DNA of 64,000 bases from the NCBI RefSeq assembly GCF_012849055.1, contig NZ_CP051677.1, positions 1,240,001 to 1,304,000 of the forward strand. The letters run 5' to 3'. The stretch comes from Spirosoma rhododendri. Lineage in GTDB: Bacteria > Bacteroidota > Bacteroidia > Cytophagales > Spirosomataceae. Below the pieces are notes generated by a model. That model ran no database searches, was not told the DNA's origin, and saw only the letters and a list, made by a program, of their open reading frames with translations. This document shows positions 43,573 to 52,545 of the stretch, one piece after another (position 1 is the stretch's first letter; each line of letters opens with the position of its first letter). Made by a program: the position numbers and the translations under genes.

Positions 43573-44928
43573 ATGGACAGGAAACTCCTGCTTACGTACG
43601 TCATCGCGGCCATAGCGGCCACGGGTGGCCTACTCTTCGGTTTCGATACCGGCGTTATCAACGTTGCGCTCCCCTTCATCAAACAGGAATGGAACCTCTC
43701 CGAAACGGCCGAAGGCTGGGTCGTCGGGGCGGTACTGGCCGGGGGCATGGCCGGTTCGCTGCTCAGCGGTCGGCTGGCCGATGGGCTGGGTCGCAAACGC
43801 ATCAACATCCTGGCGGCTATCATTTTCGTAGTTGGCTCAGGCATTGCAGCGCTGGCAACCTCGCCGGGTATGCTTATCGCCGGTCGGCTTTTTCTGGGGC
43901 TGGCCATCGGTATCGTGTCGTTTTCGGTACCGCTTTACCTCGCCGAAATCGCGCCCAGTAATATCCGGGGGCGGCTGGTAACATTCTTCCAGTTGGCCAT
44001 TACACTCGGCATTCTCATTTCGTACCTCTGCGGCTATGCCTTCGCCGGATATGAAAATAGCTGGCGGCTTATGTTCTGGGCGGGGTTCATTCCGGCGGCA
44101 CTGCTGCTGATCGGCATGTTTTTCGTGCCCGAAAGTCCGCGCTGGCTACTTAGTAAAGGCCGCACACAGGATGCACGGACGGTACTGTTGCGACTCCACG
44201 AAACCGAAGCTGTCGACCGCGAACTGGGCCAGATCGAGCAAGCCATGAGCGACGAACGGAATCGGAAAGCCGACTGGCGCGAACTGTTCTCGGCCCGGCT
44301 TCGCATTCCGCTACTGATCGGCATAGGAATCTTCTTCATCCAGCAGTTTTCGGGTATCAACGCCGTCATTTATTATTCGACGCGCATCTTCGGCATGGCG
44401 GGTTTTGGCTCCAGCACCACCTCGATTATGGCTACGGTCGGGGTTGGGGTCGTCAACACGATCAGCACCCTGATTGCCGTTCGTTTCCTCGATCAGTGGG
44501 GGCGTAAACCCATTCTGTACGTCGGCCTGACGGGTACGGCGATTTCGCTGGCGACTATTGCAGCCGCGTTCTTTTTCCGCGAATCAATCAGTCCCGACCT
44601 GCTCAAACTCCTGTCGGTTGGTGGGGTTTACGTGTACATTATGTTCTTCGCGATCAGTCTGGGGCCAATGGGCTGGCTGCTGATTGCCGAAGTATACCCA
44701 CTGCGTATTCGCGGATTTGCCACCAGCATGGGCAGCTTCTACCACTGGTTCTTCGATTTCTGGGTCAGCTTCACCTTCCCGATCATGGCCGCGACCTCGC
44801 TGGGCAACAACGGGGGTATTTTCATGATCTACACGGGCGTTGTACTGTTTGGCCTGCTGTTTACGCGTTTTCTGGTATTTGAAACCAAAGGCATGAGTCT
44901 CGAAGCCATCGAAGAACGCTGGAAGTAG
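43573..44928 (+). CDS. sugar porter family MFS transporter
   Basis: A 451-aa inner-membrane symporter with 12 predicted helices. The family signatures are GLLFGFDTGVINVALPF, GRLADGLGRKRIN, VPLYLAEIAPSNIRGRLV, PESPRWLLSKGR, QQFSGINAVIYYS (QQxSGxNxxxYY) and the C-terminal PLRIRGFATS and ETKGMSLEAIEERW. It imports a hexose or pentose with H+; the sugar cannot be named. An ATG at 43550 is out of frame, so the start is 43573. Confidence 0.93.
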   Translation: MDRKLLLTYVIAAIAATGGLLFGFDTGVINVALPFIKQEWNLSETAEGWVVGAVLAGGMAGSLLSGRLADGLGRKRINILAAIIFVVGSGIAALATSPGMLIAGRLFLGLAIGIVSFSVPLYLAEIAPSNIRGRLVTFFQLAITLGILISYLCGYAFAGYENSWRLMFWAGFIPAALLLIGMFFVPESPRWLLSKGRTQDARTVLLRLHETEAVDRELGQIEQAMSDERNRKADWRELFSARLRIPLLIGIGIFFIQQFSGINAVIYYSTRIFGMAGFGSSTTSIMATVGVGVVNTISTLIAVRFLDQWGRKPILYVGLTGTAISLATIAAAFFFRESISPDLLKLLSVGGVYVYIMFFAISLGPMGWLLIAEVYPLRIRGFATSMGSFYHWFFDFWVSFTFPIMAATSLGNNGGIFMIYTGVVLFGLLFTRFLVFETKGMSLEAIEERWK

Positions 44929-45030
44929 TTTACCCGGCTAGTAAGCTATCCGCGATTCGTTTGCGTCGTGTAGCCTAAATCCGCAACTTGCCATCTGAGT
45001 CACCCCTCCTATTTTTTCCGTAAAGCCACT

Positions 45031-46560
45031 ATGTCGTTTACCCAACAAGACCACGCCCAGATCGAAACACAGGGCATCCCCCTCGAAAAAATCAATCAGC
45101 AGATTCAGCACTTTGTTGATGGCTTCCCTTACCTCAACGTAATCCGGGCCGCCACCGTCGACGATGGTATCATCCGCGTCAGCGAGGATAAGCTGAACCA
45201 GTATCTGCACCAGTTCGATCAGGCGGCAGCGGAACGGGATCTGGTAAAATTCGTACCAGCGTCAGGGGCGGCCACCCGTATGTTTAAGTCGCTGTTCTCG
45301 GCCCTCGACGGCAAATCGGATAAGTCAGTAGACGGCTTTTTCGACCGCCTGCCCGACTTCGCGTTTTACGACGATCTGAAAGCAGCCATGCAAGCCGACG
45401 GCAAAAGCCTGGACGAAGCCGTTGCCGCTAACGACCGCGCAACGGTGCTGCGCTATCTGCTGGCGACGCCGGGGCTGGACTACGGCAATCTGCCCAAAGG
45501 CTTGCTGGAGTTCCACAAATACCCTGACGGGCCGCGCACGCCCGTTGAAGAGCATCTGGTGGAAGGGGCCGCTTACGCCAACTCAAACGGCGTCGTACGG
45601 ATTCACTTCACCGTTTCGCCCGAACACCGCGACCGCTTTGAGAAGCTGATCGCCGACAACAAAGCGGATTACGAAGCATGGCTGGGTGTGACGTTCGACA
45701 TCTCGTTTTCGGAGCAGAAAAAAGCGACGGACACGATCTCGGTGAACATGGACAACACGCCGTTCCGCAACAACGACCGCGACGGCGGCCCGGGTTCACT
45801 GCTGTTCCGCCCGGCGGGCCACGGTGCGCTGATCGAGAATCTCAATGACATCGACGCCGATATCATTTTTATCAAGAACATCGACAACGTCGTGCCCGAC
45901 GAAATCAAGGAGCCGACCGTCACATACAAGAAAGTGATCGGAGCCGTGTTGCTCGATGCGCAGCAACAGATTGCCCGTTTACAGGGCCTGCTCGACATGG
46001 ATACCGCTAGCGAAGGCTACATTGCCGAAGCCGACGAACTCCTGCGCCGGACACTGTTTACGCAGCCCCCGGCCGCTTATGACTCGATGACAAACGCGCA
46101 GAAACTCGATTACCTGCGTGGCAAGTTGAACCGGCCGGTACGGGTGTGCGGCATGGTGAAAAACGTGGGTGAGCCGGGCGGTGGCCCGTTCTGGGCGCGA
46201 AATACTGACGGGTCTGTTTCCCTACAAGTCGTTGAATCAGCGCAGATCGACCTGACCGACGATGAGCAGAAAACCATTTTCGACACCGCTACGCACTTCA
46301 ACCCCGTTGATCTGGTGTGCGGGGTAAAAGACAGCCACGGTAAAAAATACAACCTGCCCGACTTTCGCGACCCACTGACCGGCTTCATCACAGCGAAGTC
46401 GAAAGACGGCAAGGACCTGAAAGCGCAGGAATTGCCCGGCCTGTGGAACGGTGCGATGGCGGACTGGAACACGATCTTCGTAGAGGTGCCGCTGATTACG
46501 TTCAACCCCGTCAAAACGGTCAACGACCTGCTACGGAAAGAGCACCAGCCGCAGGAGTAG
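45031..46560 (+). CDS. DUF4301 family protein
   Basis: A 509-aa cytoplasmic protein without signal or membrane segments. The family match is the N-terminal QQIQHFVDGFPYLNVIRAAT, VKFVPASGAATRMFKSLFSA and, farther on, PLITFNPVKTVNDLL; the middle has PEHRDRFEKLI and DGGPGSLLFRPAGHGALIEN. The phosphosugar-nucleotidyltransferase-like pattern (PASGAATRM) is known in this family, but its activity has not been settled. The length is normal for the family. Confidence 0.85.
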   Translation: MSFTQQDHAQIETQGIPLEKINQQIQHFVDGFPYLNVIRAATVDDGIIRVSEDKLNQYLHQFDQAAAERDLVKFVPASGAATRMFKSLFSALDGKSDKSVDGFFDRLPDFAFYDDLKAAMQADGKSLDEAVAANDRATVLRYLLATPGLDYGNLPKGLLEFHKYPDGPRTPVEEHLVEGAAYANSNGVVRIHFTVSPEHRDRFEKLIADNKADYEAWLGVTFDISFSEQKKATDTISVNMDNTPFRNNDRDGGPGSLLFRPAGHGALIENLNDIDADIIFIKNIDNVVPDEIKEPTVTYKKVIGAVLLDAQQQIARLQGLLDMDTASEGYIAEADELLRRTLFTQPPAAYDSMTNAQKLDYLRGKLNRPVRVCGMVKNVGEPGGGPFWARNTDGSVSLQVVESAQIDLTDDEQKTIFDTATHFNPVDLVCGVKDSHGKKYNLPDFRDPLTGFITAKSKDGKDLKAQELPGLWNGAMADWNTIFVEVPLITFNPVKTVNDLLRKEHQPQE

Positions 46561-46595
46561 AACTAAAATTGACGCCGGTCCTGAATCAGCCGATT

Positions 46596-47072
46596 ATGAT
46601 ACCCACGATACGTATGACCAATGAACGAAAGCTTGTTGGTCTACGCATGACTATGAGTTTCACGGACTACAAAGCGGGGCAGCTTTGGCAACGATTTATG
46701 CCCAGACGAAGTGAGATAAAGAGCCTATCCGACGAACTTATCTCTATGGCCGTCTACAGTTCAACCCATTTTACAGATTTCAATCCTTCCAACCGGTTTG
46801 ATAAATGGGCCGCTGTAGAAGTTGTCAATTTCGATACTGTTCCGACTGGAATGGAGCCTTTCACGCTGACTGGTGGACTCTACGCAGTCTTTGATTACAA
46901 AGGCTTGAGTACCGACAACACCATTTTTCAGTACATCATAGGCGAGTGGTTACCAGACTCAGATTATACACTGGACAACCGCCCGCACTTCGAAGTATTG
47001 GGAAGCAAATACAAAAACAACAATCCAGACTCTGAAGAGGAAATCTGGATACCAGTAAAAGTTAGCACTTAG
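46596..47072 (+). CDS. GyrI-like / AraC effector-binding-domain protein
   Basis: A 158-aa stand-alone effector-binding domain. The pattern ERKLVGLRMTMSFTD, LWQRFMPRRSEI, FTLTGGLYAVFDYKG and FQYIIGEWLPDSDYTLDNRPHFEVLG is the GyrI-like/AraC_E_bind fold, which binds small hydrophobic molecules or gyrase. There is no HTH. It begins 35 bp after the DUF4301 stop and uses less G+C-rich codons than its neighbours, so it may be a recent arrival. Confidence 0.78.
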   Translation: MIPTIRMTNERKLVGLRMTMSFTDYKAGQLWQRFMPRRSEIKSLSDELISMAVYSSTHFTDFNPSNRFDKWAAVEVVNFDTVPTGMEPFTLTGGLYAVFDYKGLSTDNTIFQYIIGEWLPDSDYTLDNRPHFEVLGSKYKNNNPDSEEEIWIPVKVST

Positions 47073-47091
47073 TGTTGTTGGTAAAGCGTCA

Positions 47092-47136
47092 CATAAAAAA
47101 GCGGGGCCACTCTGATAGTGGCCCCGCTTTTTTATG
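47092..47136. terminator. bidirectional terminator
   Basis: Perfect 20-bp stem (47092-47111 with 47117-47136), core agcggggccact, T6 on both strands. It separates the GyrI-like gene from the convergent Rrf2 gene. Confidence 0.85.
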
Positions 47137-47146
47137 TTGTATGAGA

Positions 47147-47647
47147 CTAGGCCGCTGCGTAATCTTCGAATTGCCCGACTGAGTGCCCGGCCGCACCGTT
47201 GTTTTCTTCCTTGTTTTCTGCTACCTCCACGGTCGGTTTACTGGCGAAGCTGAGTAGCGTCGTGTTTTCGTAAACGCTCAGGTTAGCGTCGCGCACCTGC
47301 TCCATGATTGGTTTGAGCGCGCAGGTAACTTCGTCGGTGCAGTCGTCGCAGCGAACGTAGAAGTTGAACGACACGCAGGGTGTTGGCGCAATTGGCCCGT
47401 CGATTACGCGGAGTACCTGCGCCAGATTGACCCGGCCCGGATCAACGCGCAGCAGGTAGCCTCCGCCTTTGCCCTTCTGGCTTTGTAGAATACCGTGATT
47501 ACGAAGCTCAAGCAGGATGGCCTCCAGAAATTTCTTCGGGATATTTTCCCGCGCTGAGATGTATGAAATCAGTACGGGGCCCTTGCTATATTCTTCAGTA
47601 AGCACCTTGAGTGCTTTTATGGCATATTTTGCTTTCTTCGAAATCAT
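47147..47647 (-). CDS. Rrf2-family transcriptional regulator
   Basis: A 166-aa winged-helix regulator. The Rrf2 N-terminus MISKKAKYAIKALKVLTEEY, the recognition helix region NIPKKFLEAILLELRNHGIL and the wing QKGKGGGYLL are clear. The cysteine cluster CVSFNFYVRCDDCTDEVTC lies where Fe-S sensing Rrf2 members bind their cluster, so redox or iron-sulfur sensing is likely. It may regulate the sulfur enzyme gene at 47967-49106, which lies upstream on the same strand. Confidence 0.88.
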   Translation of the reverse strand: MISKKAKYAIKALKVLTEEYSKGPVLISYISARENIPKKFLEAILLELRNHGILQSQKGKGGGYLLRVDPGRVNLAQVLRVIDGPIAPTPCVSFNFYVRCDDCTDEVTCALKPIMEQVRDANLSVYENTTLLSFASKPTVEVAENKEENNGAAGHSVGQFEDYAAA

Positions 47648-47966
47648 TGTTACGGTGTATTAGTGGGTGGTATGCTGCTGTAAATTGTTGATTGGCAAGT
47701 CACTAAAACGGCATCTTGGGCAATATAGCAATTTCCCGTCGTCCGGCAAATACCGCAGGCCGGGCAGTAAGCAATTGGTGCACAGGCAGCGCGTCGCGTC
47801 GACCGGTCCCAGTAGCTACTCTTACACCTATTATGCCGATTGCATTTTTTCTAGCGGCTTTATGGGATATTAGACGGCCAGACCATGACAAGGTTACATC
47901 TTTTTTCGATAAACCGTTTCAATTTCACGGTCATTGGCCTGTTTTAATTGGCTGACGGAGCGTCCG
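47648..47966. other. 319-bp intergenic region upstream of the Rrf2 gene
   Basis: No gene or RNA is recognised. It carries the promoter of the Rrf2 gene and the 3' flank of the PLP-enzyme gene. A short ttggctgacggagcgtccg stretch near 47947 is weakly palindromic (gacg-gagc-gtc). No TAnnTTTG pair is clear. Confidence 0.35.
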
Positions 47967-49106
47967 TTAACCAATTGCCTGTGCCAGATCAGCGATCAGA
48001 TCCTGACTGTCTTCGATACCAACACTGAGCCGGATCAACGTATCGCGCAGGCCATTTTTAGCCCGCTCTTCCTTCGGGATGCTGGCGTGGGTCATGCTGG
48101 CCGGATGCGTACACAACGACTCGACTCCACCCAGCGATTCAGCCAGGGAAAATACCTGTATGCGTTCCATTACCTGAGTAGCGTCGGCCAGTGAATCACC
48201 GGTCAACTCAAACGACAGCATGCCACCAAACCCGCGCATTTGCCGCTGTGCCAGTTCGTGGCCGGGGTGGTCGGGCAGGCCAGGGTAATAGACGTGGGCA
48301 ACTTTGGGGTGCTGTTTTAAGTACTGGGCTACGGCCATCGCATTTTCGCAGTGGCGCTGCATACGAACGTGCAGTGTTTTGATGCCCCGCAGCACCAGAA
48401 AGCAGTCCTGCGGCCCCGGCACGGCCCCACAGGCATTTTGAATAAACGCCAGCCGCTGTGCCGTATCGTCGTCGTTCAGCACGATAGCCCCCATTACCGT
48501 ATCGGAGTGGCCACCGAGGTATTTGGTTGCCGAATGTACAACGATGTCGGCCCCCAGATCGAGCGGATTTTGCAGGTAAGGCGACGCGAACGTGTTATCT
48601 ACAACCAACTGAATACCCTTTGCTCTGGTAATTGCGGCCACGCCAGCAATGTCGACCAATCGCATCAGTGGGTTCGTCGGCGTTTCAATCCAGACCATTT
48701 TCGTGGCGGGCGTCAGCGCCGTTTCCAGCTGTGCCGTATCAGCCAAGTTGACGAAGCGGAAGACCAGACCGAACTCCTGAAACACGCGCGTCATGATCCG
48801 GTACGTGCCGCCGTACAGATCACTGCTGACCACGATTTCGTCGCCGGGGCGGTAGAGTTTAAGAATGGCATCGGTGGCAGCCAGCCCCGACGCGAAGCAG
48901 ATGCCATGACGGCCGTTTTCCAGCGCGGCCAGGTTCTGTTGCAACGCCGTGCGGGTCGGGTTGTGGGTACGGGCATATTCGTAGCCCTTATGCTGCCCCG
49001 GCGACGCCTGCACAAATGTCGACGTCTGGTAGATCGGCGTCATAATGGCTCCGGTCGTGGGGTCCGGTTCGACACCGGCATGGATGGCTTTTGTCGCGAA
49101 GTTCAT
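47967..49106 (-). CDS. metB: cystathionine gamma-synthase-like PLP enzyme
   Basis: A 379-aa trans-sulfuration enzyme of the Cys/Met metabolism family. The PLP lysine is in [12 protein letters not shown], cofactor contacts are in [11 protein letters not shown] and [13 protein letters not shown], and [16 protein letters not shown] is the other-subunit phosphate-binding loop. It can be cystathionine gamma-synthase, gamma-lyase or an O-acetylhomoserine-type enzyme; sequence alone does not decide. The start ATG at 49106 lies immediately after a TACCTTTG box. Confidence 0.88.
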   Translation of the reverse strand: MNFATKAIHAGVEPDPTTGAIMTPIYQTSTFVQASPGQHKGYEYARTHNPTRTALQQNLAALENGRHGICFASGLAATDAILKLYRPGDEIVVSSDLYGGTYRIMTRVFQEFGLVFRFVNLADTAQLETALTPATKMVWIETPTNPLMRLVDIAGVAAITRAKGIQLVVDNTFASPYLQNPLDLGADIVVHSATKYLGGHSDTVMGAIVLNDDDTAQRLAFIQNACGAVPGPQDCFLVLRGIKTLHVRMQRHCENAMAVAQYLKQHPKVAHVYYPGLPDHPGHELAQRQMRGFGGMLSFELTGDSLADATQVMERIQVFSLAESLGGVESLCTHPASMTHASIPKEERAKNGLRDTLIRLSVGIEDSQDLIADLAQAIG

Positions 49107-49109
49107 AGA

Positions 49110-49117
49110 CAAAGGTA
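49110..49117 (-). promoter_or_regulatory. -7 box abutting the metB-like start codon
   Basis: On the minus strand TACCTTTG is followed by only three bases and the ATG. A transcript from it would start at or next to the initiation codon (leaderless). No matching -33 box at 19-20 bp. Confidence 0.4.
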
Positions 49118-49154
49118 CATAAACTCCAATGCCCGTTTCCGGGTTAAGCAAACA

Positions 49155-49826
49155 GTGAACAAAGCCATTCTACAGAAAATTACGGGACCAGCCCTGATGG
49201 GCGTCGTGCTGTCGGTGTTACCGATTGTCTTTACGTCGGTATTGACGTACTATGCGATTGTCTACGAACCGGTCGTTCGTACGTTCGATACGGAGCAGTG
49301 GGTACTAATTACCCTTATCTGCACGCTGACCTCGGCCGGTCTGACCCCGCCAACTATTCTGGCCCTGATTTTTGGCTATTTTCTCGGCTGGCAGGCCGTA
49401 TTGCCCCTGTTCATCATCAATCTGGGCGGCATTCTGTTTATCAACCTGCTCGTCCGCTGGCTTAATCACGACCAGTTTTTGAAATTTCTGCGTCGGAACC
49501 CCAAGGCGCAGTCGGTGCTCGACCGTATACGCGATAAGGAATTGGAGGTTATTTTCTTCGCCAAACTCTCCCCCATCCTGCCCTTCGGCCTCACGAATCT
49601 GCTCTTTGCCTTGTCGGGAGCCAGTCTGAAAAATATCCTGCTGGGTGGCTTCCTGGGTATGCTGCCCCGAACCCTGCTGGCGATCTTCACGGGCCGCGAA
49701 GCGCGGGAAATCCGCACCCTGCTCGAAAATCCGCAGCAGGGCATCTGGGGGCAGGTCATCATCGTTGCCCTGGTTCTGGTTTCGATATTCGGCTTATGGC
49801 GGGTCGTGCAAAAAGCCCTCAAGTGA
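49155..49826 (+). CDS. VTT-domain (DedA/TVP38-like) membrane protein
   Basis: A 223-aa inner-membrane protein. Hydrophobic segments occur near residues 12-32, 45-65, 70-95, 145-170 and 195-218. The middle part FFAKLSPILPFGLTNLLFALSG and KNILLGGFLGMLPRTLLAIFTG is the VTT/SNARE-associated pattern with its conserved Pro and Arg. The family works in lipid flipping or transport. GTG at 49155 is taken as start (VNKAILQKITGPALMG); no in-frame ATG is close. It is convergent with the next gene (8-bp overlap). Confidence 0.82.
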   Translation: MNKAILQKITGPALMGVVLSVLPIVFTSVLTYYAIVYEPVVRTFDTEQWVLITLICTLTSAGLTPPTILALIFGYFLGWQAVLPLFIINLGGILFINLLVRWLNHDQFLKFLRRNPKAQSVLDRIRDKELEVIFFAKLSPILPFGLTNLLFALSGASLKNILLGGFLGMLPRTLLAIFTGREAREIRTLLENPQQGIWGQVIIVALVLVSIFGLWRVVQKALK

Positions 49827-50625
49827 GCAGCACAGTCGCGCTCTTCTCGATTAACCGATTGTGTCCGGTTGGTAGCTGTGTCAGCGTATATCCATCGAGC
49901 AGCCGGGTGAGCGGCAGTAGGTAACTGGCTGGTACGAGCTGATCGTGTATGCCCGCAATCAGGTGTGTGGGTACTGCGTGTTGGGTCAATTCATTCGCGA
50001 TGCGGGTCAGATCGGGTTTTACGTGCCGGAACTGCGTCCAGGCGTCATAGACCAGTTTTCGCTGTTCAGGCGTAGCGAGCGATACCTCCGCAAATCGCAG
50101 CAACGATGGTCGTAGCACACCCAGCCCGACTAACCCCTGCCCGACCCGGTGTAGAACGGACAGATGACGCATGGCATACCGAAACACCGCCCGCCCAGCC
50201 ATCGACTGCGTGGCTACCCCGTACCAGCGACTAAACCGAATACCGTCGGGGGCCAGCAGTATCAGCTCGTCGAGCCGGTCGGCGAGGCATTCAGCCAGCG
50301 TCAGGGCAAAGCGGCCGCCCAGGCTGTAGCCAATCAGCGAGAACCGGGCAATCTGCCTGTCGGCCAGAAACGCGGTTATGCAGTCGAACCACTCGTTTTT
50401 TTGCAAACAGTCGGTATTCGCGCGTTTACTACCACCGTGCAAAAACAGATCAATGGCATAGATGGTATATACATCACCGACGACTTCGGCCAACGGGGCA
50501 TAGACGACACTCGTTTGCCCAAACCCGTGAAACGCCAGGGCTACCCGTGAGCCAGTGCCCAGCTTCCGATAAGCGAGCTGATGGTTCTGGTAACGGAAGA
50601 ACTGGTGTTTGTCGTGATCGTCCAT
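49819..50625 (-). CDS. alpha/beta hydrolase
   Basis: A 268-aa hydrolase-fold protein. The oxyanion segment is ALAFHGFGQT, the nucleophile elbow SLIGYSLGGRFAL (GxSxG, Ser), the acid Asp in AGIHDQLVPASYL and the His in LPTGHNRLIEKS. The substrate is unknown; it resembles esterases and MenH/BioH-like enzymes. The start at 50625 (MDDHDKHQF) is near the fold's first strand. It is divergent from the MaoC gene with only 31 bp between starts. Confidence 0.83.
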   Translation of the reverse strand: MDDHDKHQFFRYQNHQLAYRKLGTGSRVALAFHGFGQTSVVYAPLAEVVGDVYTIYAIDLFLHGGSKRANTDCLQKNEWFDCITAFLADRQIARFSLIGYSLGGRFALTLAECLADRLDELILLAPDGIRFSRWYGVATQSMAGRAVFRYAMRHLSVLHRVGQGLVGLGVLRPSLLRFAEVSLATPEQRKLVYDAWTQFRHVKPDLTRIANELTQHAVPTHLIAGIHDQLVPASYLLPLTRLLDGYTLTQLPTGHNRLIEKSATVLLT

Positions 50626-50656
50626 AGTCAAAAATGCACATAACCTTTTTTCCTTC

Positions 50657-51130
50657 ATGCAAACCTTTGCCAATCTATCCGAATTTACGGCCCACGCCGG
50701 GCAACCGCTGGGCGAAACCGACTACATCACCATCACGCAGGCGATGGTTGACCAGTTTGCCGAAGCAACCGGCGATCACCAGTGGATCCACACCGACCCC
50801 GACCGGGCTGCGCGCGAATCACCCTACAAAGCGGCCATCGCCCACGGTTTTCTGACGCTCTCACTTGCCCCCCGCCTGCTGGCCGAGATTTATAAAGTCG
50901 ATTCGGTGAAGATGGGGATCAATTACGGAGCCAATAAAATTCGGTTTACCAACGCCGTACCGGTGGGTAGTCAGGTGCGGTTGAAAGCGTGGCTGCACCA
51001 CGTAGAGCCACAACCCGCCAACGACCCCGATCACCCTGGCGCACGGGCTATCATGGAGTGCGTATTCGAGGTGGAAGGTGAAACGAAACCGGCCTGCGTC
51101 GCCGAACTGATTGTGCTGTTGTTTGAATAG
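50657..51130 (+). CDS. MaoC-family (R)-enoyl-CoA hydratase
   Basis: A 157-aa hot-dog fold hydratase. The hydratase-2 motif is FAEATGDHQWIHTDPDRA (Asp and His catalytic) with IAHGFLTLSLAPRLL following. It hydrates trans-2-enoyl-CoA. Together with the acyl-CoA dehydrogenase 75 bp downstream it suggests beta-oxidation or a related acyl-CoA route. Confidence 0.92.
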   Translation: MQTFANLSEFTAHAGQPLGETDYITITQAMVDQFAEATGDHQWIHTDPDRAARESPYKAAIAHGFLTLSLAPRLLAEIYKVDSVKMGINYGANKIRFTNAVPVGSQVRLKAWLHHVEPQPANDPDHPGARAIMECVFEVEGETKPACVAELIVLLFE

Positions 51131-51144
51131 TATGCGTGCATACT
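51129..51144 (+). promoter_or_regulatory. palindromic operator candidate
   Basis: Perfect palindrome agtatgc-gt-gcatact just after the MaoC stop and 60 bp ahead of the acyl-CoA dehydrogenase ATG. It resembles a TetR-type operator; there is no T run. A TACCTTTA (TAnnTTTG-like) box lies further downstream near 51162. Confidence 0.4.
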
Positions 51145-51204
51145 ATAGTTTAATTTATTCTTACCTTTACCCTATACTTCAGCACAAATTAGCCAGACAC
51201 TCAG

Positions 51205-52374
51205 ATGACAACGGCACCGCTCGATTTACAGGGACTTAACTTTAATTTATCGGAAGAACACCGGGCCGTGCAGGAAGCAGCCCGTGATTTTGCGCAGACC
51301 GAACTGCTTCCCGGCATCGTTGAGCGCGACAACGAAGCCCGCTTTCCGGCCGAGCAGGTAAAGCGCATGAGCGAACTGGGTTTTATGGGCATGATGGTTT
51401 CGCCCGACTACGGCGGCAGTGGGCTCGACACCGTCTCGTACGTATTGGCCATGGAGGAAATCTCCAAAGTCGACGCGTCGGCATCGGTAATCATGTCGGT
51501 CAACAACTCGCTGGTCTGCTACGGACTGGAAGCGTTCGGCACCGAAGAGCAAAAACAGACGTACCTAACCCGGCTGGCAACCGGCGAAACGATCGGTGCG
51601 TTCTGCCTGTCGGAGCCCGAAGCCGGCTCCGACGCGACATCACAGGCGACTACTGCTGAAGACAAGGGCGATCATTACCTGCTCAACGGCACTAAAAACT
51701 GGATTACCAACGGCAATTCGTCGGGCATATGCCTGGTTATCGCCCAAACCGACCGCACGAAGCAACACCGGGGCATCAACTGCCTGATCGTTGAAAAAGG
51801 CACACCCGGTTTCGTGGTAGGCAAGAAAGAAGACAAAATGGGCATTCGGGCGTCAGATACCCATTCGCTGCTATTCACCGACGTAAAAGTGCCGAAGAAA
51901 AACCGCATCGGCGACGACGGCTTTGGCTTCCGCTTCGCTATGTCGACGCTCAACGGTGGCCGCATCGGTATTGCCGCGCAGGCGCTGGGCATCGCGGCCG
52001 GGGCTTACGAGCTGGCGCTGAAATACAGTCAGGAGCGAAAAGCATTTGGCAAGCAGATTTTCGATCACCAGGCCATTCAGTTCAAGCTAGCCGAAATGGC
52101 GACGAAGATCGAAGCCGCCCGCTTACTCGTCTACAAAGCCGCCCGGCTTAAAGACGAACACAAGGATTATGTGCAGGCAGCGGCAATGGCCAAGCTGTTC
52201 GCATCCGACGTTGCCATGTGGGCCACCACAGAAGCCGTTCAGATTCACGGTGGCTATGGCTACGTAAAAGAGTTTCACGTTGAACGGCTGATGCGGGATG
52301 CGAAAATTACTCAGATCTATGAGGGTACGTCCGAAATCCAAAAATTGGTGATTGCCCGCGAGTTAATCCGCTAG
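51205..52374 (+). CDS. acyl-CoA dehydrogenase
   Basis: A 389-aa FAD enzyme that makes trans-2-enoyl-CoA from acyl-CoA. The signatures are FCLSEPEAGSDATS, KNWITNGNSSGICLVIA, ...HGGYGYVKEFHVERLMRDAKI, and the catalytic Glu in QIYEGTSEIQKLVIAREL. The length is usual for short/branched-chain enzymes. Electrons would pass to ETF; etf genes are not in the window. Confidence 0.95.
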   Translation: MTTAPLDLQGLNFNLSEEHRAVQEAARDFAQTELLPGIVERDNEARFPAEQVKRMSELGFMGMMVSPDYGGSGLDTVSYVLAMEEISKVDASASVIMSVNNSLVCYGLEAFGTEEQKQTYLTRLATGETIGAFCLSEPEAGSDATSQATTAEDKGDHYLLNGTKNWITNGNSSGICLVIAQTDRTKQHRGINCLIVEKGTPGFVVGKKEDKMGIRASDTHSLLFTDVKVPKKNRIGDDGFGFRFAMSTLNGGRIGIAAQALGIAAGAYELALKYSQERKAFGKQIFDHQAIQFKLAEMATKIEAARLLVYKAARLKDEHKDYVQAAAMAKLFASDVAMWATTEAVQIHGGYGYVKEFHVERLMRDAKITQIYEGTSEIQKLVIARELIR

Positions 52375-52408
52375 TTGATTTCTTAATAAAATAGTATTTT
52401 CTGCAACT

Positions 52409-52446
52409 GAGGGGCGTGTTCGGTAAGAATACGCCCCTCTTTTTTA
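52409..52446 (+). terminator. terminator after acyl-CoA dehydrogenase
   Basis: Stem gaggggcgt/acgcccctc (9 bp), 13-base loop, then a run of six or more T. Confidence 0.75.
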
Positions 52447-52451
52447 TTTTT

Positions 52452-52504
52452 TTTGAAACTTTTATGCCTATATTAGTTTTGTACAAATTATTAGTTTTGT
52501 GCAA
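52452..52504 (+). promoter_or_regulatory. AraC-type gene promoter with duplicated -7 box
   Basis: TTTG (52452-52455), 18 bases, TAGTTTTG (52474-52481). A direct repeat of the box and flank, ttagttttgtrcaa, occurs at 52473-52486 and 52491-52504, 18 bp apart. Either two promoters or a repeated operator for the AraC-type regulator. Confidence 0.5.
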
Positions 52505-52545
52505 CTTTACGCACAACCTGACTTTACGACATACTTCTTTCGACT

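Noticed and set aside
44938..45210. 90-codon minus-strand frame before and inside the DUF4301 gene
   Set aside because: Overlaps the start of a well-supported plus-strand gene and has no family features.
47648..47966. Riboswitch or small RNA upstream of the Rrf2 and metB-like genes
   Set aside because: No conserved riboswitch core could be recognised, and the metB-like gene appears leaderless.
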